Source: Hemibagrus wyckioides (lineage: Eukaryota > Chordata > Actinopteri > Siluriformes > Bagridae). Taken from it: a stretch of DNA of 64,000 bases. Position numbers and translations under genes: made by a program. This document shows, piece by piece, positions 56,444 through 64,000 of the stretch. The notes beneath the pieces were generated by a model. That model saw only the letters and a program-made list of their open reading frames with translations, was not told the DNA's origin and made no database searches. How positions within the stretch are numbered: the stretch's first letter is position 1; the number at the start of each line of letters is the position of its first letter. The DNA lies in the NCBI RefSeq assembly GCF_019097595.1, contig NC_080731.1:14916071-14980070 (forward strand), given 5' to 3'.

Positions 56444-56565
56444 TGTATACTTCAATGTTAAATGGGTAGTTTTTAGGAGTTGTGTCTTATTTGGTTATGT
56501 GACTTTATGCATACTTGTATAGGTTTGGCCTGAGGTTGTCCGTTAAGCAGAGGAGATAAATGTTT

Positions 56566-56870
56566 ATTGCTTCTTGGCCTTTTGGCTAAGATCAAGTGTT
56601 CTCTGGTCTGGTTTTGGGCTTTGACTGGGTTTGAGAAGGAGAATAGATAGAATGGGGTTTGTGTAGGATCGCTTCTCAGGCTTTTTAGCTAGGATCTATT
56701 GTGTTGCCGGGTCTGGGGGGGGGTATTTTTATTTTATTTTATTTTATTTTATATAGCTTTGGTTTCTCTTAATTCTTGCATAAATCTTTCGCCTTTTGCT
56801 AAAGATTTCTGTGGAGAGGATTGTCCATGAGTTTGATGTATTTTTGTGAGATTTGCCCTGGCGAAGTTAT
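56566..56870 (+). pseudogene. U2 5'-end tandem fused to U5, copy 7
   Basis: U2-like 5' ends at 56566 and about 56668. After a G-run and (ATTTT)n at 56,715-56,750 the U5 body begins at 56753 with loop 1 CGCCTTTTGCTAAAG. There is no PSE-like element; the 3' stem is altered (CCCTGGCGAAGTT). Confidence 0.65.
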
Positions 56871-56991
56871 GTATGTTTCAGTGTTAAGTGGGTAGTTTCC
56901 AGGATTTGGGTCTTATTTGGTTATGTGACTTCATGCATGCCTGTATAGGTGTGGCCTGAGGCTATCCGTTAAGCAGAAGAGATAAAAGTTT

Positions 56992-57330
56992 ATTGCAATT
57001 CAGCCTTTTGGCTAAGATCAAGTGATCTCTGGTCTGGTTTTGGGCTGTGACTGTATTCATATTGCCCTTCTTAGTCTGGCTTTGAGACGGCGAGTGTGAC
57101 GGAAAGGATATAAAAAAAAAAAGAAATATAAAAAAAGGGGCCGGCCTTACCCTCATCGAGCATTGTGTTTCTCCAACAAGGGTTTCCTAGTGCTGCTCAT
57201 TTTATTTTCTTTATAGCTCTGGTTTCTCTTAAGTCATGTGTAAATCTTTTGCTTTTTTACTAAAGGTTTTTGTGGAGAGGAACATCAAAGAGTTTGATGT
57301 ATTTTTATGAGCTTTGTTCTGGTAAAGCTG
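56992..57330 (+). pseudogene. U2 5'-end fragment followed by U5, copy 8
   Basis: U2-like ATTGCAATTCAGCCTTTTGG at 56992; PSE-like element at 57147; U5 body 57213-57330 with loop 1 TTGCTTTTTTACTAAAGG. Confidence 0.65.
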
Positions 57331-57452
57331 TGTATGTGTCAATGTTAAATGGGTATTTTCCAGGAGTTGGGTCTTATTTGGTTATGTGACTTTATGCATG
57401 CCTGTATAGGTGTGGCCTGAGGCTGTCCGTTAAGAAGAAGAAATGAAAGTTT

Positions 57453-57658
57453 ATTGCTTTTCGACCTTTTGGCTAAGATCAAGTGTTCTCTGGTCTGGAT
57501 TTGGGCTTTGAGTGGGTTTTGAGAAGGAGAATAGATGGAATGGGGTTTGTATAGGATCGCTTCTCAGGCTTTTTAGCTAGGATCTATTGTGTTCACTGGT
57601 CGGGCTTTTTGGCCTTGGTCTGGGTTCACGTTACAATCCTTAGTCTGGCCTTGAGAAG
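57453..57658 (+). pseudogene. U2 5'-end tandem (last unit before the satellite array)
   Basis: ATTGCTTTTCGACCTTTTGG at 57453 and ATCGCTTCTCAGGCTTTTTA at about 57556. It joins satellite tail sequence at about 57,660. Confidence 0.7.
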
Positions 57659-57659
57659 A

Positions 57660-58085
57660 CTAAAAATACCAAAATTCATATTTCTATTACTTTCCTATGT
57701 TTCTCAGGAATTTTGACATTTTAAAGTAATCAATCACATTTCATATCATAGTTGACCCAAACGTCAAAAAGTCACAGAAAACTGCCCCAGTCAGCTGCAC
57801 ACATGCGTGTCTGAAATACCGGGAAACAAGAGAAACTTGCTCGTAGGACGCTGAGACTTGTGGAATCGCAATTTCAGCAACAGAGACGCACAATGCAGAG
57901 AGCACATTTTCCAGGGTTATTATGAATAATTGCAATTTGATGAAAAAAATCATATATCATATCAAAATTCATATTTTTTATGACTTTACTATGTTTCTTA
58001 TGAATTTTTGAACTTTTATGAAAAAAAATATTTTTCAAATTAAAATTCATATTATTTATGACTTTCCAATGTTTATTATGAATTT
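57660..58085 (+). repeat. Diverged satellite copies at the array edge
   Basis: A decayed core at about 57,780-57,910 and two AT-rich tail units. They resemble 48,065-48,430 more than the homogeneous array, as expected at an array border. Confidence 0.8.
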
Positions 58086-61000
58086 CTGCATTTGAAAGTA
58101 AATAATCACGTTTCATATGATAGTCGACCACACACGTGAGAAAAGTCAAAGAAAACTGCCCCATTCAGCTGCACACATGCGATTGTCTGAAAAACCGCTT
58201 TCCCTTGCTCGTAGAGCGCTGAGACTTGCGGAATCGCATTTTCAGCGCCAGAGAAGCACAATGCAGAGAGCACTCTGCGCTGAGGCAGGAAACGAACAAT
58301 TTCGATGAAAAATGTTGAAAGTTGACTTTATTAAGTGAATTTTCATGGAATATGACTTTTTCCATGTTTCTTATGAATTGTTGAACTTTGATGAAAAAAA
58401 TTATGTTTCTCGTGAAAATTCATATTTTTTATGAGTTTATTATGAATTTTTGCATTTTAAGGTAAACAATCACTTTTCATATCATAGTCGACCACAAACA
58501 TGTGAAAAATGTCAAAGAAAACTGCCCCATTCAGCTGCACATATGCGATTGTCTGAAAAACCGCTTTCCCTTGCTCGTAGAGCGCTGAGACTTGCGGAAT
58601 CGCATTTTCAGCGCCAGAGAAGCACAATGCAGAGAGCACTCTGCGCTGAGGCAGGAAACGAGCCATTTCGATGAAAAATGTTGAAAGTTGACTTTATTAA
58701 GTGAATTTTCATGGAATATGACTTTTTCCATGTTTCTTATGAATTTTGAACTTTGATGAAAAAAATCATGTTTCATATGAAAATTCATATTTTTTATGAG
58801 TTTATTATGAATTTTTGCATTTTAAGGTAAACAATCACTTTTCATATCATAGTCGACCACAAACATGTGAAAAATGTCAAAGTAAACTGCCCCATTCAGC
58901 TGCACACATGCGATTGTCTGAAAAACCGCTTTCCCTTGCTCGTAGAGCGCTGAGACTTGCGGAATCGCATTTTCAGCGCCAGAGAAGCACAATGCAGAGA
59001 GCACTCTGCGCTGAGGCAGGAAACGAGCCATTTCGATGAAAAATGTTGAAAGTTGACTTAAGTGAATTTTCATGGAATATGACTTTTTCCATGTTTCTTA
59101 TGAATTTTGAACTTTGATGAAAAAAATCATGTTTCATATGAAAATTCATATTTTTTATGATTTACTTATGTTTATTATGAATTTTTGTATTTTAAGGTAA
59201 ACAATCACTTTTCATATCATAGTCGACCACAAACATGTGAAAAATGTCAAAGAAAACTGCCCCATTCAGCTGCACTCATGCGATTGTCTGAAAAAACGCT
59301 TTCCCTTGCTCGTAGAGCGCTGAGACTTGCGGAATCGCATTTTCAGCGCCAGAGAAGCACAATGCAGAGAGCACTCTGCGCTGAGGCAGGAAACGAACAA
59401 TTTCGATGAAAAATGATGAAAGTTGACTTTATTAAGTGAATTTTCATGGAATATGACTTTTTCCATGTTTCTTATGAATTTTGAACTTTGATGAAAAAAA
59501 TTGTTTCTCGTGAAAATTCATATTTTTTATGAGTTTATTATGAATTTTTGCATTTTAAGGTAAACAATCACTTTTCATATCATAGTCGACCACAAACATG
59601 TGAAAAATGTCAAAGAAAACTGCCCCATTCAGCTGCACACATGCGATTGTCTGAAAAACCGCTTTCCCTTGCTCGTAGAGCGCTGAGACTTGCGGAATCG
59701 CATTTTCAGCGCCAGAGAAGCACAATGCAGAGAGCACTCTGCGATGAGGCAGGAAACGAGCCATTTCGATGAAAAATGTTGAAAGTTGACTTTATTAAGT
59801 GAATTTTCATGGAATATGACTTTTTCCATGTTTCTTATGAATTTTGAACTTTGATGAAAAAAATCATGTTTCATATGAAAATTCATATTTTTTATGACTT
59901 TATTATGAATTTTTGCATTTGAAGGTAAACAATCACTTTTCATATCATAGTCGACCACAAACATGTGAAAAATGTCAAAGAAAACTGCCCCATTCAGCTG
60001 CACATATGCGATTGTCTGAAAAACCGCTTTCCCTTGCTCGTAGAGCGCTGAGACTTGCGGAATCGCATTTTCAGCGCCAGAGAAGCACAATGCAGAGAGC
60101 ACTCTGCGCTGAGGCAGGAAACGAACCATTTCGACGAAAAATGTTGAAAGTTGACTTTATTAAGTGAATTTTCATGGAATATGACTTTTTCCATGTTTCT
60201 TATGAATTGTTGAACTTTGATGAAAAAAATTATGTTTCTCGTGAAAATTCATATTTTTTATGAGTTTATTATGAATTTTTGCATTTTAAGGTAAACAATC
60301 ACTTTTCATATCATAGTCGACCACAAACATGTGAAAAATGTCAAAGAAAACTGCCCCATTCAGCTGCACACATGCGATTGTCTGAAAAACCGCTTTCCCT
60401 TGCTCGTAGAGCGCTGAGACTTGCGGAATCGCATTTTCAGCGCCAGAGAAGCACAATGCAGAGAGCACTATGCGCTGAGACAGGAAACGAACAATTTCGT
60501 TGAAAAATGTTGAAAGTTGACTTTATTAAGTGAATTTTCATGGAATATGACTTTTTCCATGTTTCTTATGAATTTTGAACTTTGATGAAAAAAATCATGT
60601 TTCATATGAAAATTCATGTTTTTTATGATTTTCTTATGTTTATTATGAATTTTTGTATTTTAAGGTAATCACTTTTCATATCATAGTCGACCACAAACAT
60701 GTGAAAAATGTCAAAGAAAACTGCCCCATTCAGCTGCACACATGCGATTGTCTGAAAAACCGCTTTCCCTTGCTCGTAGAGCGCTGAGACTTGCGGAATC
60801 GCATTTTCAGCGCCAGAGAAGCACAATGCAGAGAGCACTCTGCGCTGAGGCAGGAAACGAACAATTTCGATGAAAAATGTTGAAAGTTGACTTTATTAAG
60901 TGAATTTTCATGGAATATGACTTTTTCCATGTTTCTTATGAATTTTGAACTTTGATGAAAAAAATCATGTTTCATATGAAAATTCATATTTTTTATGATT

Positions 61001-64000
61001 TTCTTATGTTTATTATGAATTTTTGTATTTTAAGGTAAACAATCACTTTTCATATCATAGTCGACCACAAACATGTGAAAAATGTCAAAGAAAACTGCCC
61101 CATTCAGCTGCACACATGCGATTGTCTGAAAAACCGCTTTCCCTTGCTCGTAGAGCGCTGAGACTTGCGGAATCGCATTTTCAGCGCCAGAGAAGCACAA
61201 TGCAGAGAGCACTCTGCGCTGAGGCAGGAAACGAGCCATTTCGATGAAAAATGTTGAAAGTTGACTTAAGTGAATTTTCATGGAATATGACTTTTTCCAT
61301 GTTTCTTATGAATTTTGAACTTTGATGAAAAAAATCATGTTTCATATGAAAATTCATATTTTTTATGATTTACTTATGTTTATTATGAATTTTTGTATTT
61401 TAAGGTAAACAATCACTTTTCATATCATAGTCGACCACAAACATGTGAAAAATGTCAAAGAAAACTGCCCCATTCAGCTGCACTCATGCGATTGTCTGAA
61501 AAAACGCTTTCCCTTGCTCGTAGAGCGCTGAGACTTGCGGAATCGCATTTTCAGCGCCAGAGAAGCACAATGCAGAGAGCACTCTGCGCTGAGGCAGGAA
61601 ACGAACAATTTCGATGAAAAATGATGAAAGTTGACTTTATTAAGTGAATTTTCATGGAATATGACTTTTTCCATGTTTCTTATGAATTTTGAACTTTGAT
61701 GAAAAAAATTGTTTCTCGTGAAAATTCATATTTTTTATGAGTTTATTATGAATTTTTGCATTTTAAGGTAAACAATCACTTTTCATATCATAGTCGACCA
61801 CAAACATGTGAAAAATGTCAAAGAAAACTGCCCCATTCAGCTGCACACATGCGATTGTCTGAAAAACCGCTTTCCCTTGCTCGTAGAGCGCTGAGACTTG
61901 CGGAATCGCATTTTCAGCGCCAGAGAAGCACAATGCAGAGAGCACTCTGCGATGAGGCAGGAAACGAGCCATTTCGATGAAAAATGTTGAAAGTTGACTT
62001 TATTAAGTGAATTTTCATGGAATATGACTTTTTCCATGTTTCTTATGAATTTTGAACTTTGATGAAAAAAATCATGTTTCATATGAAAATTCATATTTTT
62101 TATGACTTTATTATGAATTTTTGCAGTTGAAGGTAAACAATCACTTTTCATATCATAGTCGACCACAAACATGTGAAAAATGTCAAAGAAAACTGCCCCA
62201 TTCAGCTGCACATATGCGATTGTCTGAAAAACCGCTTTCCCTTGCTCGTAGAGCGCTGAGACTTGCGGAATCGCATTTTCAGCGCCAGAGAAGCACAATG
62301 CAGAGAGCACTCTGCGCTGAGGCAGGAAACGAGCCATTTCGATGAAAAATGTTGAAAGTTGACTTTATTAAGTGAATTTTCATGGAATATGACTTTTTCC
62401 ATGTTTCTTATGAATTTTGAACTTTGATGAAAAAAATCATGTTTCATATGAAAATTCATATTTTTTATGATTTTCTTATGTTTATTATGAATTTTTGTAT
62501 TTTAAGGTAAACAATCACTTTTCATATCATAGTCGACCACAAACATGTGAAAAATGTCAAAGAAAACTGCCCCATTCAGCTGCACATATGCGATTGTCTG
62601 AAAAACCGCTTTCCCTTGCTCGTAGAGCGCTGAGACTTGCGGAATCGCATTTTCAGCGCCAGAGAAGCACAATGCAGAGAGCACTCTGCGCTGAGGCAGG
62701 AAACGAGCCATTTCGATGAAAAATGTTGAAAGTTGACTTTATTAAGTGAATTTTCATGGAATATGACTTTTTCCATGTTTCTTATGAATTTTGAACTTTG
62801 ATGAAAAAAATCATGTTTCACATGAAAATTCATATTTTTTATGATTTTCTTATGTTTATTATAAATTTTTGTATTTTAAGGTAAACAATCACTTTTCATA
62901 TCATAGTCGACCACAAACATGTGAAAAATGTCAAAGAAAACTGCCCCATTCAGCTGCACACATGCGATTGTCTGAAAAACCGCTTTCCCTTGCTCGTAGA
63001 GCGCTGAGACTTGCGGAATCGCATTTTCAGCGCCAGAGAAGCACAATGCAGAGAGCACTCTGCGCTGAGGCAGGAAACGAACAATTTCGATGAAAAATGT
63101 TGAAAGTTGACTTTATTAAGTGAATTTTCATGGAATATGACTTTTTCCATGTTTCTTATGAATTTTGAACTTTGATGAAAAAAATCATGTTTCATATGAA
63201 AATTCATATTTTTTATGACTTTATTATGAATTTTTGCATTTGAAGGTAAACAATCACTTTTCATATCATAGTCGACCACAAACATGTGAAAAATGTCAAA
63301 GAAAACTGCCCCATTCAGCTGCACATATGCGATTGTCTGAAAAACCGCTTTCCCTTGCTCGTAGAGCGCTGAGACTTGCGGAATCGCATTTTCAGCGCCA
63401 GAGAAGCACAATGCAGAGAGCACTCTGCGCTGAGGCAGGAAACGAGCCATTTCGATGAAAAATGTTGAAAGTTGACTTTATTAAGTGAATTTTCATGGAA
63501 TATGACTTTTTCCATGTTTCTTATGAATTTTGAACTTTGATGAAAAAAATCATGTTTCATATGAAAATTCATATTTTTTATGACTTTCTTATGTTTATTA
63601 TGAATTTTTGCATTTTAAGGTAAACAATCACTTTTCATATCATAGTCGACCACAAACATGTGAAAAATGTCAAAGAAAACTGCCCCATTCAGCTGCACAC
63701 ATGCGATTGTCTGAAAAACCGCTTTCCCTTGCTCGTAGAGCGCTGAGACTTGCGGAATCGCATTTTCAGCGCCAGAGAAGCACAATGCAGAGAGCACTCT
63801 GCGCTGAGGCAGGAAACGAACAATTTCGATGAAAAATGTTGAAAGTTGACTTTATTAAGTGAATTTTCATGGAATATGACTTTTTCCATGTTTCTTATGA
63901 ATTTTGAACTTTGATGAAAAAAATCATGTTTCATATGAAAATTCATATTTTTTATGACTTTATTATGAATTTTTGCATTTTAAGGTAAACAATCACTTTT
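58086..64000 (+). repeat. Tandem satellite array, monomer ~363-374 bp, continues beyond the window
   Basis: Sixteen complete cores and the start of a seventeenth. Corresponding points lie at about 58084, 58450, 58815, 59185, 59548, 59913, 60279, 60650, 61023, 61393, 61756, 62121, 62495, 62869, 63234, 63608 and 63973. Each monomer has a GC-richer core of about 150 bp (CATTCAGCTGCACACATGCG ... AGAGAGCACTCTGCGCTGAG) and an AT-rich half built from repeats of a TTATGAATTTT motif. Two inverted repeats recur in each core, for example at 63740-63772 and 63787-63802. Monomers differ by a few substitutions and small indels. The same ~74-codon frame in every monomer is a by-product of the repeat. Confidence 0.97.
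58830..60110 (+). repeat. Higher-order repeat block, copy 1 (2,208-bp offset)
   Basis: Rare variants recur exactly 2,208 bp apart: the missing TTATT at 59,055 and 61,263, CTGCACTCATGCG at 59,271 and 61,479, TTGTTTCTCGTG at 59,500 and 61,708, and CTGCGATGAGG at 59,740 and 61,948. The partner block spans about 61,038-62,318. Outside these limits the two regions carry different variants. Confidence 0.85.

Noticed and set aside
63700..63760. Satellite core as a U1 snRNA derivative (CCGCTTTCCCTTG resembles the U1 3' end)
   Set aside because: Only about 12 bases agree and the surrounding U1 structure is not there in either orientation.
63731..63780. tRNA-like gene in the satellite core (GCTCGTAGAGCGC looks like a D-arm)
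   Set aside because: No B box or acceptor stem could be matched at proper spacing.
58117..63946. Conserved ~74-codon (plus) and 66-166-codon (minus) frames in every satellite monomer
   Set aside because: They follow the monomer period, exist on both strands at once, and have no recognisable domain. A homogenised repeat without a stop in one frame gives this pattern by itself.
58086..64000. CRISPR-like or regulatory repeat array
   Set aside because: The period (363-374 bp) is far too long for CRISPR, there are no unique spacers, and the genome is a vertebrate's.

Overview
The window is vertebrate nuclear DNA, almost certainly from a teleost fish. It has two single-copy, fish-type cellular genes with vertebrate splice signals, in a background of teleost repeats: several Tc1-like families, hAT, L1-, L2- and RTE-type LINEs, tRNA-derived SINEs and gamma-type endogenous retroviruses. 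The species cannot be fixed from sequence alone. There is no bacterial-style gene organisation and no CRISPR array.

Layout. 1-5.3 kb: an eight-exon gene on the minus strand, best read as entr1 (endosome-associated trafficking regulator 1), with a Tc1 remnant and a minisatellite in its introns. 5.6-7.7 kb: Tc1/mariner elements, including a 1,275-bp DD36E element with perfect inverted repeats and an open transposase frame, then an orphan promoter-like cluster. 8.8-9.8 kb: a dual-specificity phosphatase (DUSP18-like) with one intact coding exon. 10-23.5 kb: a transposon graveyard with readable nesting. A full-length L1 (12,980-19,377) is bounded by a 10-bp target duplication and carries a hAT in its 3' end. 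A second L1 copy has been cut by a Tc1 and by an RTE retrocopy, the latter with a 17-bp duplication. 24-37 kb: SINEs, an L2 fragment, and relics of two uncharacterised multi-copy teleost protein families (a multi-exon SAMD3-like relic and a C2H2-finger protein). 37.5-46 kb: a degraded endogenous retrovirus on the minus strand (LTR, tRNA-Gln primer site, gag, pro, pol, env), with a solo LTR of opposite orientation nested just after env. 46-57.7 kb: a scrambled array of U2 and U5 snRNA-derived units interspersed with satellite fragments, interrupted by a second, plus-strand retroviral relic (48.8-52.3 kb). 58-64 kb: a tandem satellite of about 363-374 bp (16 complete cores, running off the window end) with a 2,208-bp higher-order duplication.

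Most notable signals: (i) the N-terminal part of the minus-strand retroviral env reads as a signal peptide plus an immunoglobulin V-set-like domain where a receptor-binding domain is expected, upstream of a typical gamma-type CWLC / RQKR / CX6CC envelope; (ii) U2 snRNA copies that all carry the same ~220-bp insertion, including a second diverged U2 5' end, at the branch-site recognition sequence, linked to U5 copies that keep a PSE-like element at a fixed distance; (iii) the satellite core, with two conserved hairpins, which also appears singly beside snRNA units and both retroviral relics. The only apparently functional protein genes are entr1, the DUSP18-like gene and possibly the DD36E transposase.
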